From contig NZ_CALART010000057.1 of the NCBI RefSeq assembly GCF_937888285.1, forward strand, positions 1 to 53,398: a DNA stretch of 53,398 nt. Reading direction: 5' to 3'. The DNA is from an uncultured Aquimonas sp. (lineage in GTDB: Bacteria > Pseudomonadota > Gammaproteobacteria > Xanthomonadales > Xanthomonadaceae). The notes under the pieces are model-generated. The model was not told where the DNA came from. It was given only the letters and a program-made list of their open reading frames with translations, and did no database searches. This document shows positions 9,950-18,667 of this stretch, piece by piece. The stretch's first letter is position 1. Every line of letters starts with the position of its first letter. The translations under genes were made by a program, and so were the position numbers.

Positions 9950-10171
9950 ATGAACCCCGACATTCAACTCAGGCACGACGTCTTCGCGCAACTCAACTGG
10001 GACCCCGCCGTCAACGGCTGCGACATCGACGTGTGCGTCAAGGACGGCGTCGTGACACTGCGCGGCCAGGTGGCCGACGAGGAGCGGCGCGCCGCGGTGG
10101 AGCGCGCCGCACGCCGCACCGAGGGGCTGACGACGCTGCTGAACAGGCTCGTCGTCCGGCCTCCGGAATGA
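9950..10171 (+). CDS. small single-BON-domain protein
   Basis: A 73-residue protein consisting of one BON domain, with the typical core IDVCVKDGVVTLRGQVADEERRAAVE. GGAGGGAAC lies just upstream of the ATG. It has no signal peptide, so it is probably cytoplasmic. It closely resembles the first BON repeat of the three-repeat protein at 25,645 (both begin with a xTQLR/IQLR and ELNW/QLNW pattern), so the two are paralogues. BON domains bind phospholipids or other ligands in osmotic-stress and secretion proteins; its partner here is unknown. Confidence 0.85.
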   Translation: MNPDIQLRHDVFAQLNWDPAVNGCDIDVCVKDGVVTLRGQVADEERRAAVERAARRTEGLTTLLNRLVVRPPE

Positions 10172-10294
10172 ACTCGGCGAAGACCGGAGCGACCGGTTCG
10201 CTTCCGGATCCTTTCTCCGAGATCCCGTGGCCGATGCCGACAGCGGCACCCCGAGGCGAGCGCCCGCGGCGAACTCTTTGCAGGAGGCAATGAC

Positions 10295-10735
10295 ATGTAC
10301 CAGCGCATCCTCGTTCCCTTCGACGGCAGCGCGACATCCCTGCGGGGGCTGCAGGAAGCGACGGCGGTGGCAAAGCTGTCGCACGGCTCGCTTCGCCTGC
10401 TGCACGTGATCGACGAGCTCTCGGTGGTGTATGCCGGCTGGGCACCAAACTGCATGCCGGCGTTGCGCAGCGAGGCGCTCCAGTTGCTGGAGACGGCCTG
10501 GCAGCGCGTCGAAGCCGAAGGTGTGAATGCCGACACCGTGCTGTACGACAACTTCGATGGCACCGTTCATGAATTGGTCGTCGCAGAGGCCGTGAAGTGG
10601 CCTGCCGAACTGATCGTGATCGGCACCCATGGCCGGCGCGGGTTTGATCGGCTGACCCTGGGCAGCAGCGCGGAAAACGTGCTGCGCCGCGCCACCGTCC
10701 CGGTGCTGCTGGTTCGCGGCTGCGAGCCTGCCTGA
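10295..10735 (+). CDS. universal stress protein (UspA family)
   Basis: A 146-residue single-domain Usp. It opens with YQRILVPFDGSATS and carries the ATP-binding loop GTHGRRGFDRLTLGSSAENV near residue 110. A strong AGGAGG lies 7 bases before the ATG. It closes the usp/exported-helix/BON/usp series on the plus strand. An Fnr-like site follows its stop and belongs to the next transcription unit. Confidence 0.92.
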   Translation: MYQRILVPFDGSATSLRGLQEATAVAKLSHGSLRLLHVIDELSVVYAGWAPNCMPALRSEALQLLETAWQRVEAEGVNADTVLYDNFDGTVHELVVAEAVKWPAELIVIGTHGRRGFDRLTLGSSAENVLRRATVPVLLVRGCEPA

Positions 10736-10773
10736 CCTGCGGCCCCGAGCCTGCGGCTGCCCCACATGCAGGC

Positions 10774-10787
10774 TTGCGCTGCATCAA
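10774..10787. promoter_or_regulatory. Fnr/Anr-like site before the ABC export operon
   Basis: TTGCG-CTGC-ATCAA has one perfect half-site and one weak half-site. It lies 56 bases upstream of the 49-codon reading frame at 10,843 and about 240 bases upstream of the ABC ATPase gene. The same TTGCG-N4-ATCAA form recurs upstream of phosphoketolase. Confidence 0.5.
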
Positions 10788-10842
10788 GCGTGGCCGCCGC
10801 AGCGGCCCATAACCTAAGTCCGTCGTCTTCGCAAGGATTCCC

Positions 10843-10992
10843 ATGAACGCCTCCACTCCCCTCATCGCGCAAGATCCCGTCGTCGGCCTCGCAGCGGTCG
10901 GCGGCCCCTTCGGCATGGCCCTTGTGGCAGCCATGGAGGGCGCGTTCGTCTTTGGTGGATTGTCGACCCCGGCCGGTGCCGCGCGCTTCTGA
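10843..10992 (+). CDS. putative 49-residue small protein, possible leader of the export operon
   Basis: An open frame starts at ATG 10843 with AAGGA at 10833-10837 and ends in TGA at 10990-10992. The predicted peptide has a hydrophobic Gly/Ala-rich centre (GGPFGMALVAAMEGAFVFGG) that could cross a membrane once. It lies 33 bases before the ABC ATPase and 56 bases after an Fnr-like site. No family is recognised, and a non-coding leader remains possible. Confidence 0.5.
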   Translation: MNASTPLIAQDPVVGLAAVGGPFGMALVAAMEGAFVFGGLSTPAGAARF

Positions 10993-11025
10993 GCCGCGGC
11001 CGCACGGAACGAGGACCCCAGCGCC

Positions 11026-11742
11026 ATGAACACCCCAGACGCCACCCGGGGGCACGAGGCCATCTCCGCCTTCGGACTGACCAAGTACTTCGGCGAGAAC
11101 GAGACCCGGGTCACGGCGGTCGACCATGTGGATTTCGTGGCGAACTTCGGCGAGATGGTGTTCCTCGTCGGCCCCTCGGGCAGCGGCAAGACCACCTTCC
11201 TCAGCATGGTCTCCGGCATCCTCCGCCCCGACGAGGGCACCGTGAACGTGAAGGGCGCCGACATCTGGTCGATGGACAAGGATGCGCTGGCCGACTTCCG
11301 GCTGAACACGATCGGCTTCGTGTTCCAGGACTACCACCTGTTTCCACGCCTGACCACGGCCGAGAACGTCGCGATTCCGCTGATCCTCAAACACCTCGAC
11401 TGGGACGCATCGATCGCGCAGGCGAGGAAATACCTGGAGGTGGTGGGCCTCAGGGAGCGCGGCGACATCGTGCCCGTGAAACTCTCGGGCGGCGAGCAGC
11501 AGCGGGTGGCGATCGCGCGCGCCATCGTCGGCTCGCCGGAGATCCTGATCCTCGACGAGCCCACCGCCTCGCTGGACGGGGACACCGGCCGGATGATCCT
11601 CGCCTTCGTCAAGGACAGGATTCTCGATGCGGGACGCTGCATTCTCATCGTCACCCACGACGCGCGCATCAACGAGTACGCCGATCGCATCGTCCACATG
11701 GAGGACGGTCGCATCACCGGGCTGGACAAGGGCACGGAATGA
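11026..11742 (+). CDS. ABC transporter ATP-binding protein (MacB/LolD/DevA-like)
   Basis: A 238-residue ATPase. Walker A is GPSGSGKTTFL (near residue 46), the signature is LSGGEQQRVAIARA and Walker B is ILILDEPTASLD, all intact. The H-loop histidine is in IVTHDARI. It belongs to the MacB/LolD/DevA class that powers mechanotransmission rather than substrate import. It is first of four coupled genes (ATPase, adaptor, outer-membrane channel, permease), each overlapping the next by 4 bases. The operon should form a tripartite exporter; the substrate cannot be read from the sequence. Confidence 0.92.
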   Translation: MNTPDATRGHEAISAFGLTKYFGENETRVTAVDHVDFVANFGEMVFLVGPSGSGKTTFLSMVSGILRPDEGTVNVKGADIWSMDKDALADFRLNTIGFVFQDYHLFPRLTTAENVAIPLILKHLDWDASIAQARKYLEVVGLRERGDIVPVKLSGGEQQRVAIARAIVGSPEILILDEPTASLDGDTGRMILAFVKDRILDAGRCILIVTHDARINEYADRIVHMEDGRITGLDKGTE

Positions 11743-12824
11743 GCAAGAAGCTGATCTTCGCGCTGGCGTTGACCGGCCTGCTGGCCGGACTGGTCGCTGC
11801 CTACGTCTTCGGCATCGAGCGCAAGGCACAACAGCCCGCGTACGCACCGGTCAGCAATCCCTACAGGACGGCGATCTACGCCAACGGCATCGTCGAGAGC
11901 GACCAGAGTTCGGGTGCCAACGTCAACATCTACCCCGAGGTCCCGGCCCTGATTGCGCAGGTGCTCGTGCACGACGGGCAGGCCGTCAAGGCCGGCACGC
12001 CGCTGGTGATGCTCGACGATTCGGTGCAGAAGGCCACGACCGAGCAATTGCGGCTGCAGGCCGAGGCGGCGCTCGCGCTGCTGAACGAACTCCAGGCCCA
12101 GCCGCGCAAGGAGGTACTGGCCATCGCCAAGGCACAGGTCGACCTCGCGCAGTCCAGTCTCAAGGTGGCGGACGATCAATTCGCAAAGCGGCGCGCCAGC
12201 TACAACATCGATCCGCACTCGATCAGCAAGGACGCCCTCGACACGGCCGACGATGCGGTGCGGCAAGCCGCGGCGGCGCTGGAAGTGGCCCGCCGGCAGT
12301 ACGTGCTCGCGCATGCGGGGGCCTGGAGCTACGACATAGAGAACCAACGCAGGCAGTACGAGGCGCTTCAGCAGTCCTACAGGGCTTCCCAGGCATTGCT
12401 GCAGAAGTACGTCGTGACGGCCCGCATGGACGGCGTGGTGCTGGCCGTCAACGCCTCGGTCGGCAGCTACGTGTCCTCGCTCGGCGTGCTGGACAGCTAC
12501 ACGCAGACGCAGGCGCCCCTGGTCGTCATGAGCACGCCGCAGGACCATCTGGCTGTGCGTTGCTACGTCGACGAGATCCTGGCCTCTCGGCTGCCGCCGC
12601 CGGACCGGATCCAGGCCCAGATGTCGCTGCGTGGCACCGATGTGAAGGTTCCCCTGGAGTTCGTGCGGGTGCAGCCCTACGTGTCGCCGAAGATCGAACT
12701 CGCGAACCAGCGGCAGGAGAAAGTGGACCTGCGCGTGCTGCCCGTGATCTTCCGCTTCCGGATGCAAAGCCCCGCCATGGTGTATCCCGGCCAGCTGGTC
12801 GATGTGTTCATTGGACAGAAATGA
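11739..12824 (+). CDS. HlyD-family periplasmic adaptor protein
   Basis: A 361-residue membrane fusion protein anchored by an N-terminal helix (about residues 5-24). A lipoyl-like half follows (VLVHDGQAVKAGTPLVMLDD near residue 72), then a long coiled-coil stretch (about 85-220) and a beta-barrel region. It would link the inner-membrane ABC permease to the TolC-like channel encoded next. The ATG overlaps the ATPase stop by 4 bases. The family match is clear; it resembles DevB and MacA-type adaptors. Confidence 0.9.
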   Translation: MSKKLIFALALTGLLAGLVAAYVFGIERKAQQPAYAPVSNPYRTAIYANGIVESDQSSGANVNIYPEVPALIAQVLVHDGQAVKAGTPLVMLDDSVQKATTEQLRLQAEAALALLNELQAQPRKEVLAIAKAQVDLAQSSLKVADDQFAKRRASYNIDPHSISKDALDTADDAVRQAAAALEVARRQYVLAHAGAWSYDIENQRRQYEALQQSYRASQALLQKYVVTARMDGVVLAVNASVGSYVSSLGVLDSYTQTQAPLVVMSTPQDHLAVRCYVDEILASRLPPPDRIQAQMSLRGTDVKVPLEFVRVQPYVSPKIELANQRQEKVDLRVLPVIFRFRMQSPAMVYPGQLVDVFIGQK

Positions 12825-14320
12825 CAGGCACACCTGCTCCGGGCTGGAGGTGGCTGGCCGCGGTGCTTGCCCTGGCCGGCACGGGCCTGTCGGCGGGCTG
12901 CATGGTCGGCCCCGACTTCGTGCGCCCGGCGCCTGCGCAGGTGGACAGCTACACGCGCGGTGCCCTGCCTGCGACGACCGAAGCCGGCGACGGGCGATCG
13001 CAGCGCTTCGGCCCGGCAGCGGAGCTTCCCGCGGACTGGTGGCGTCTCTTCGGATCGCCCGCGCTGGACGAGGCCGTGCGGCAGGCGCTGCAGCACAACC
13101 CGACGCTTCAATCGGCCGAGGCCAGCCTTCGCCAGAGCCAGGACGAACTTCGCGCGGGCCACGGCATCTTCTACCCGCAGCTCGACGCCTCCTTCGGCGC
13201 CACCCGCGCCCGTACGGCACCGGTCCTGCAGGGCTCCTCCGCCGCCGGCACGATCTACCAGGTGGTCACGCTCAGCGGTGCCATCAGCTATCCGCTCGAT
13301 GTCTTCGGCGGCGAACGCCGCACCGTCGAGGGCCTGGCCGCGCAGGCGGAGAACCAGCGTTTCGTGGCGATGGCAGCCTACCTGGCGCTGGAGGCGAATC
13401 TGGTCCAGACGTGCGTTGCACGCGCCGCCTACGTCGCGCAAAGGCGCACGACGGAAGAACTGATCGCCCTGGAGCGCGACCAGTTGCACAGCATCGAGGC
13501 CCAGGTGCATGCCGGCACCGTGCCCTATGCCAACCAGTTGAGCCAGCTGAGCCTGATCGCCTCCAACCGGGCGCAGCTCGCCGCGCTGGCGCAGAAGATC
13601 AGCCAGGCCGACCATCTGCTGGCCGCCCTGCAGGGCGACACGCCGGCCGAGGCTGCGCTCCCCGACGTCGACATCGGGGAGCTGACGCTGCCGAGGGACC
13701 TGCCGCTCAGCCTCCCGTCGGAACTGGTGCGGCAGCGCCCGGACATTCTCGCGGCCGAAGCGCAGCTGCATGCGGCCAGCGCGGCCATCGGCGTGGCAAC
13801 CGCGGCCATGTTTCCGAGCTTCAGCCTGAGCGCCGGGTACGGTGCCGCCAGCCCGCAACTCGCCAGTCTGCTGGCCGGCGGCTCCCGCTACTGGAGCCTC
13901 GCGCCTGCCGTCGCGCTGCCACTCCTGCACGGCGGCACGCTGCGAGCCAGGCGCCAGGCCGCGATCGACGCCCACGCCGCCCGGGAAGCCGACTACCGTC
14001 AGACGGTGCTCTCCGCATTCGAGCAGGTTGCCGATGCGCTGCGGGCGCTCGAGCACGACGCGCAGGCACTTCAGGCGCAGGCCGAGGCGAGATCATCGGC
14101 CGCCGATGCGCTGGCCCTGCAGCAGGCCGGCTATCGCGCGGGACTCGTGGCCTATGTCGACCTGCAGAATGCGGACATCCAGTTCCACGCCGCAAGTCTT
14201 TCCTACCTTTCGGCATTGGCGCAGCGCCATCAGGACACCGTCGCCCTGTTCGCGGCGCTCGGCGGAGGCTGGTGGAATGCCCCGTCATCCGGTGCCGGCG
14301 CGCGCGCCGGGCAGCCATGA
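12821..14320 (+). CDS. NodT-family outer-membrane efflux lipoprotein (TolC-like)
   Basis: A 499-residue outer-membrane channel. The N-terminus is a lipoprotein signal ending LSAGC (Cys near residue 27), followed by the NodT-type MVGPDFVRP. Two repeated OEP helical halves follow, with typical elements PADWWRLFG and LVRQRPDILAAEAQLHAASA. Its ATG overlaps the adaptor stop by 4 bases. NodT channels usually serve RND pumps; here it serves an ABC system, which is less common but known for MacAB-like sets. Confidence 0.92.
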   Translation: MTGTPAPGWRWLAAVLALAGTGLSAGCMVGPDFVRPAPAQVDSYTRGALPATTEAGDGRSQRFGPAAELPADWWRLFGSPALDEAVRQALQHNPTLQSAEASLRQSQDELRAGHGIFYPQLDASFGATRARTAPVLQGSSAAGTIYQVVTLSGAISYPLDVFGGERRTVEGLAAQAENQRFVAMAAYLALEANLVQTCVARAAYVAQRRTTEELIALERDQLHSIEAQVHAGTVPYANQLSQLSLIASNRAQLAALAQKISQADHLLAALQGDTPAEAALPDVDIGELTLPRDLPLSLPSELVRQRPDILAAEAQLHAASAAIGVATAAMFPSFSLSAGYGAASPQLASLLAGGSRYWSLAPAVALPLLHGGTLRARRQAAIDAHAAREADYRQTVLSAFEQVADALRALEHDAQALQAQAEARSSAADALALQQAGYRAGLVAYVDLQNADIQFHAASLSYLSALAQRHQDTVALFAALGGGWWNAPSSGAGARAGQP

Positions 14321-15459
14321 AATACGGCGGCATCCTGCGCATCGGCTTCAAGCTGCTGGTCAACGACCGGGCCAAGTTCTCGGCGCTGCTGATCGGCATC
14401 ACGTTCGCCGTCTTCCTGATGATGCAGATGACGGCCATGTTCGCGGGCATTCTCAACCGCGCGTACTCCACGGTGACGAACGTCGGCGCCGCGATGTGGA
14501 TCATGGACCCCGGCGTGAACACGCCGACCAGCGCCATCGCGCTGCCCGATTACCTGCTGGACAGCGTGCGGAGCATGGACGGCGTGAGCTACGCGGTGCC
14601 CATGTTCGTCGGCGGCGCCCTGGTCAGGCTCGACAGCGGCACCTACCAGTCCGTGACGGTGGTCGGACTGGACGATACGAGCCTGCTCGGGCGTCCCGAG
14701 ATCGAACAGGGCCGGCTCGAAGACATCTACGCCGACAACTCGTTCTTCGTCGTCGACGATGCCGAGTTCCCCAAGCTCGAGAACCCGCACATCGGGAGCA
14801 CCTTCGAGCTCAACGACAACCGCGGAGTGATCGTCGGCATCGCCAAGGTCGCCTCGAACGGTCTCAACGGAGTGCCGACGCTCTACACGACGTACAGCCG
14901 CGCGATCCAGTACCTGCCGACCACGCGCTTCACCATCTCGTACGTGCTGGTGCAACCCCGCGACGCCATGGCGGTCGCACGCATCAAGCGAGAAGTCGCC
15001 AGGCTCGGCTACGTGGCGCTGACCCGAAAGGAGTTCAACCAGGCCACCGCCGACTACTACACCTACAAGACGGGCATCGGGACCAACATCCTGATCATGA
15101 CGGTGATCAGCTTCCTGGTGGGGCTCTCGATCTCGGGCCAGACCTTCTACAGCTTCATCCTGGAGAACCTCGAGAAGTTCGGCGCACTCAAGGCGATTGG
15201 CGCGAAAGGGACCGAGCTCATCTTCATGATCTTCTTCATGGCGACCTTCACGGCGCTGACCGGATTCGGGCTGGGCGTGGGCCTCGTGACGCTGATGATC
15301 ACCGTCGCACGAACACAGCTTCCCAGCTATGCGGCCATCGTGACCTTCTGGAACCTGGGGCTGGCTTTCGCCATGGTTCTGGTGATCGCGGGCATCTCAA
15401 GCTACTTCGGCATCCGCCGGGTCCTGCGCATCGAGCCCTTCGACATCTTCAGGGGCTAG
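14317..15459 (+). CDS. ABC transporter permease (DevC/MacB FtsX-like)
   Basis: A 380-residue permease. One membrane helix lies near residues 20-45, a large periplasmic domain spans about 50-260 and three C-terminal helices complete the MacB/FtsX topology. The end KAIGAKGTELIFMIF and FGIRRVLRIEPFDIFRG are conserved in FtsX-type permeases. The start overlaps the nodT stop by 4 bases. With the ATPase and adaptor genes it corresponds to the DevBCA glycolipid/peptide exporter class. What it exports is unknown. Confidence 0.9.
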   Translation: MKYGGILRIGFKLLVNDRAKFSALLIGITFAVFLMMQMTAMFAGILNRAYSTVTNVGAAMWIMDPGVNTPTSAIALPDYLLDSVRSMDGVSYAVPMFVGGALVRLDSGTYQSVTVVGLDDTSLLGRPEIEQGRLEDIYADNSFFVVDDAEFPKLENPHIGSTFELNDNRGVIVGIAKVASNGLNGVPTLYTTYSRAIQYLPTTRFTISYVLVQPRDAMAVARIKREVARLGYVALTRKEFNQATADYYTYKTGIGTNILIMTVISFLVGLSISGQTFYSFILENLEKFGALKAIGAKGTELIFMIFFMATFTALTGFGLGVGLVTLMITVARTQLPSYAAIVTFWNLGLAFAMVLVIAGISSYFGIRRVLRIEPFDIFRG

Positions 15460-15503
15460 GGCCGGCAGGAACCGGGCGAATGCGGATGCACTCGCTCCGG
15501 CAT

Positions 15504-16103
15504 TCATTCAGTCCCGCGCCCGAAGGCCCCCCGAGGCAGATGCTCCCGCCTCGCGGGTTGCCGTGTCGCATCGCGATCGGCGACACGCCGAAGGCGTGCC
15601 CTGCAAACAATGACAAACAGACAGGAGAAGAACGCACCGAGCGCGACGCCGAAGCCGATGTCCGCCGGGAAATGCAGGCCGACATAGATGCGCGCCCAGG
15701 CCGTGGCGACGGCAAGCAGACCGAGCAGCCAGCCGATGCGTCGAAGCGAGTCGCGGGCCATGAGGGAGAAGGCGATGAAGAACATGACGCTGGCGTGTGC
15801 GGACGGCATCGAACCATCGGCGCTGTGCAGGATGTAGCCCGGCGCCAGCCCCTGCACGAAAGGCCGTTGCACACCGATGCCCGCTGCGACGAGGTGCGAG
15901 ATCACTGAAACCCCTACCGCAGTCGCCGCCACTGCGAGGATGTAGACCCGGTCCGACGACTTCGCGAATGCAGCCCAGCACAGCACGGCCGCGCACATGG
16001 TTCCCCCCCACTGGGCAATCAGGCAGCCCGCCAGAAGCATCCATGATCCCGGATCGTCGCCAGCGGCCATCCAGCGAAGGAGTTGAACGTTGATCTCATG
16101 CAT
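15504..16103 (-). CDS. PAP2-family membrane phosphatase
   Basis: A 199-residue membrane protein with about six helices. The phosphatase motifs are present: RPFVQGL, PSAHAS (catalytic first His) and ARIYVGLHFPADIGFG (catalytic second His). Such proteins dephosphorylate undecaprenyl diphosphate or other lipid phosphates. It has a close paralogue at 48,329 that shares the N-terminal pattern WIAAGEDPGSW/WMAAGDDPGSW. The C-terminal 30 residues are Arg-rich and not conserved. It is divergent from the NarL-type regulator gene across a region with a perfect Fnr site. Confidence 0.9.
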   Translation of the reverse strand: MHEINVQLLRWMAAGDDPGSWMLLAGCLIAQWGGTMCAAVLCWAAFAKSSDRVYILAVAATAVGVSVISHLVAAGIGVQRPFVQGLAPGYILHSADGSMPSAHASVMFFIAFSLMARDSLRRIGWLLGLLAVATAWARIYVGLHFPADIGFGVALGAFFSCLFVIVCRARLRRVADRDATRQPARREHLPRGAFGRGTE

Positions 16104-16433
16104 GCGTCAGGTCCACAACGAAGATGCAGGGATGCAGCACTCCACGGCGAGCCATGACGAGCCTCCGGGACGGGCCGGAGCCCTTGAGAAGAAAGGCTAC
16201 ATTTCGCGGCTGCGGATCACCTGACTTCGGCATCAGGAATCCGGGAAATTTGTGAATGGGGTGTAAAGCCCGAAGAGACGGGCGGCCAAAGGGATCCCGG
16301 TGCCGGCCCGGCCTGAACGGCAATGCCGGCACGGGTGGCCAGGACGGCGAGCGACTTGATGCGGATCAAGCGCCGCGCGAAGCCGTATCGCAAGAATCGG
16401 CTCACGAACCACAACAAGCATCCGGCCCCGGAC
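16104..16433. other. 330-base intergenic spacer with an Fnr site
   Basis: No credible gene is seen. Frames starting at ATG 16323 run into the regulator gene but cover the Fnr site and lack domain similarity before residue 38. The spacer is presumed to hold divergent promoters for the PAP2 gene and the regulator. Confidence 0.5.
16356..16369. promoter_or_regulatory. consensus Fnr/Anr binding site
   Basis: TTGAT-GCGG-ATCAA is a perfect match to the Fnr consensus. Its centre lies about 72 bases upstream of the regulator ATG at 16434, a good geometry for activation if transcription starts around 16,400. Divergent action on the PAP2 gene (start 16103) is less likely because of distance. Confidence 0.75.
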
Positions 16434-17228
16434 ATGACCCCACTCCACCCGGCAACGCTGACGCGCGGCGCTCCGCAATGGCTTGCGAAATTCGAGGGCA
16501 CGCACCCACGGAACATCGATCGGATTCCGAACGCCCCATGGCCTGCCTTCCTGGCCGGCCAGGCGGACAAGCCGGTCCGCGTGCTGCTGATCGACGAGGA
16601 CGAAGGGTCCAGGCGCGCGGTCGTTCATGAACTGGTCTCGGACCCGCGTGTATGCGTCGTCGGCGAAGCCGGCAGCCTGCAGGAAGCCAGGCGCATGTTG
16701 TCGCAGCAGGAATTCGATGTGCTGATCCTCGACGTCCGGCTCGGCGGCGGCAAGGGGTTCGACCTGATCGGGACGGCCAAGGCCCATTGCAGCCGGGCCG
16801 AGGTCATCGTGCACTCCACGCTGGCCGACGAGGCCCATGTGCGCCGGGCCTTCGCGGCGGGCGCGTCGGGCGCGTCGGGCTATCTCGTCAAGAACTCCTG
16901 GTTTCAGGATTTCAGTCAATCCGTGCTGCAGGTCGTCAACGGCGGGGCGGCGGTCTCGCCCGACGTGGTACGGCACCTGCTCGTCCGGTGGGGCGCTTTC
17001 GCGCCCGCGCGGTCTTGCGACGATGCCGCTGCCCGCAAGATGCTCTCGGCCAGGGAGCGCGAGGTGCTGCGACTCGTGGCCGAGGGCAAGGTCACGCAGG
17101 AGATCGCTTGTCTCCTGTCGATCAGCGGACGCACGGTCTGCGCGCACATGAAGAGCATCCTGCACAAGCTGCAGGTGCGTACACGCGCGCATGCCGTGAT
17201 CGCGGCCGTCGACCAGCGGCTGCTGTAG
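16434..17228 (+). CDS. NarL/FixJ-family response regulator
   Basis: A 264-residue two-domain regulator. After a 45-residue N-terminal extension, the receiver domain has the acidic pocket LLIDEDE and phospho-acceptor D100 in LILDVRLGGGKG. The C-terminal LuxR-type helix-turn-helix reads LSAREREVLRLVAEGKVTQEIACLLSISGRTVCAHMKSI. No kinase gene adjoins it. The start at 16434 lacks a strong ribosome site; an ATG at 16323 is rejected because an Fnr consensus site lies inside that extension. It is probably induced by low oxygen through that site. Target genes are unknown. Confidence 0.85.
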   Translation: MTPLHPATLTRGAPQWLAKFEGTHPRNIDRIPNAPWPAFLAGQADKPVRVLLIDEDEGSRRAVVHELVSDPRVCVVGEAGSLQEARRMLSQQEFDVLILDVRLGGGKGFDLIGTAKAHCSRAEVIVHSTLADEAHVRRAFAAGASGASGYLVKNSWFQDFSQSVLQVVNGGAAVSPDVVRHLLVRWGAFAPARSCDDAAARKMLSAREREVLRLVAEGKVTQEIACLLSISGRTVCAHMKSILHKLQVRTRAHAVIAAVDQRLL

Positions 17229-17234
17229 CTGGCG

Positions 17235-18092
17235 TCAATGCGCCATCAGCAACGGAACAGCCGCCTGCGCCAGCACTTCGCGGGTCACGCCGCCCAGCAG
17301 TTGCTCCCGTGCCCGGGCATGGCCATAGCCGCCCATCACGAGCAGGTCGCTGCCGAGCGCATCGGCGCGATCCATCAGCGCATCGGAGATGCGCAGCGAC
17401 GTCGCGAGGCGCTCGACGCTGGCCTGAATGCCGTGCCGCAGCAGCCAGCCGCTCAGATCCTCGGGATCCGGTGCACGCCACGAGTTCGCAGCCGCCTCCC
17501 TGTGCAGGGCCAGCAGCGTGACATGCGTGGCACTGCGCAGCAGCGACATCGCGCCGAGCAGCGACATCGACGCTTCCCGGCTTCCATCCCACGCCACGAG
17601 AACCCTGTCCAGGCCCCAGGGAATGCGGTGACCCGTGGACGGGACGACGAGAACCGGCCGTCCCGCGTTCAGCAGGATCTCCTCGGGAAGCCGGCGTACC
17701 GCTTCGCACACGGCCGCGGCGCTGTCGGCCTGCCCCACCACGATCAGGTCGCTGGCCCGACCGAGATGGACGACTGCATGCAACGGGTCGCCGTCCATCA
17801 GCCGCGCCTCGCAGGAAAGCGCGGTCGGCTTCATCCGGCTGTGGAACACGTGCGCGACGGTTTCGGCCCGCCGGCGCAAGCAGAGGGACACTTCGGCGAT
17901 CGCATGGTCGACGCGGTCCTCGCTGCCGGCAACGCGGGGCACGGGCCCGATGCCCGTCGAGGCCGGAACGCCCGTGGGCACGATGCCCATGAGGTGGCTC
18001 CCGTGCAGCATCGCGAGCCGCGCCGCCAGGCGAGTGCGGACCTCGCAGCACTCGGTGTGGTCGAGGTGCACCGAGATGGTCGAAAGCGTCAT
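17235..18092 (-). CDS. tandem-domain universal stress protein
   Basis: A 285-residue protein with two Usp folds. The second half carries the better preserved nucleotide-binding pattern (MGGYGHARAREQLLGGVTREVL near residue 255). The first half ends VVGQADSAAAVCEAVRRLPEEILLNAGRPVLVVP and is degenerate in its glycine loop. The ATG overlaps the stop of the phasin-like gene by 4 bases, so both share a transcript. It resembles the tandem Usp at 29,490 in length and in the SHAREWVMGG/GHAREQLLGG pattern. Confidence 0.9.
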   Translation of the reverse strand: MTLSTISVHLDHTECCEVRTRLAARLAMLHGSHLMGIVPTGVPASTGIGPVPRVAGSEDRVDHAIAEVSLCLRRRAETVAHVFHSRMKPTALSCEARLMDGDPLHAVVHLGRASDLIVVGQADSAAAVCEAVRRLPEEILLNAGRPVLVVPSTGHRIPWGLDRVLVAWDGSREASMSLLGAMSLLRSATHVTLLALHREAAANSWRAPDPEDLSGWLLRHGIQASVERLATSLRISDALMDRADALGSDLLVMGGYGHARAREQLLGGVTREVLAQAAVPLLMAH

Positions 18093-18478
18093 GCCCGCTG
18101 CCTCGCGGTGACCACCTTGCGGCCGGCATGCGTCCGGCCCCCGGAAGGCGCGGACGCCAGGGCGCCATGCAGCGTGCGCAGGGCCTCGTTCACCACGGCC
18201 TTTCGCGAAGGCTGCACCTGCGCGGCCGCCTGGGGCATCGCGGCAGGCCCAGGCGCGGGTCCGTCCTGTTCCTGCTGCCGCAATGCCTGCATCGGCGCCA
18301 TGGCCAGCGCGTGCCAGTCCCCGGCGCGCATGACCGCGTCCATCTCGGCACGGGTCAGCGCGATGCAGTCCTGCAGCGTGCGCGATCCGATCGTCTCGAA
18401 CATCGAGAGCGCGTGCAGCCAGATGCCGTATTGCGCCTTGCACAGCGCCAGCGGAAAGGTGAAGTCGGTGTTCGTCAT
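18089..18478 (-). CDS. phasin family protein (PHB granule-associated)
   Basis: A 129-residue protein resembling PhaP phasins: FPLALCKAQYGIWLHALSMFETIGSRTLQDCIALTRAEMD forms the amphipathic helical phasin core. A Pro/Ala/Gln linker and a short basic C-terminus follow. Phasins coat poly-hydroxybutyrate granules. GGAGG lies 8 bases before the ATG at 18478. It precedes a tandem usp gene (4-base overlap) and is divergent from phosphoketolase with two Fnr-type sites between. An acetoacetyl-CoA reductase gene 8 kb away supports a PHB connection. Confidence 0.78.
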   Translation of the reverse strand: MTNTDFTFPLALCKAQYGIWLHALSMFETIGSRTLQDCIALTRAEMDAVMRAGDWHALAMAPMQALRQQEQDGPAPGPAAMPQAAAQVQPSRKAVVNEALRTLHGALASAPSGGRTHAGRKVVTARQRA

Positions 18479-18539
18479 GGCGTGTCCTCCAGCCCGAAGG
18501 GCTTCATCACGATGCTGAGGCAACACCGTCCTGCTCGGT

Positions 18540-18553
18540 TTGCGCGGGATCAA
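18540..18553. promoter_or_regulatory. Fnr/Anr-like site 1 of the phasin/phosphoketolase region
   Basis: TTGCG-CGGG-ATCAA has one perfect and one weak half-site. Its centre lies about 68 bases upstream of the phasin ATG (18478, minus strand), which suggests it serves that gene. Confidence 0.5.
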
Positions 18554-18594
18554 GGCAACACAAACCCGTGCCCCCTGTATCGGTTGTTACGGGT

Positions 18595-18608
18595 TTGAGC
18601 GGCATCAA
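18595..18608. promoter_or_regulatory. Fnr/Anr-type site 2 of the phasin/phosphoketolase region
   Basis: TTGAG-CGGC-ATCAA differs from consensus at one base. Its centre is about 66 bases upstream of the phosphoketolase ATG at 18668. The symmetry with site 1 suggests that each divergent gene has its own site. Confidence 0.65.
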
Positions 18609-18667
18609 CCCGATGCGCGCCGGCGTGCCCATACTGGAGCGTCGATCCATTCCCCGGGAACTTCGAC

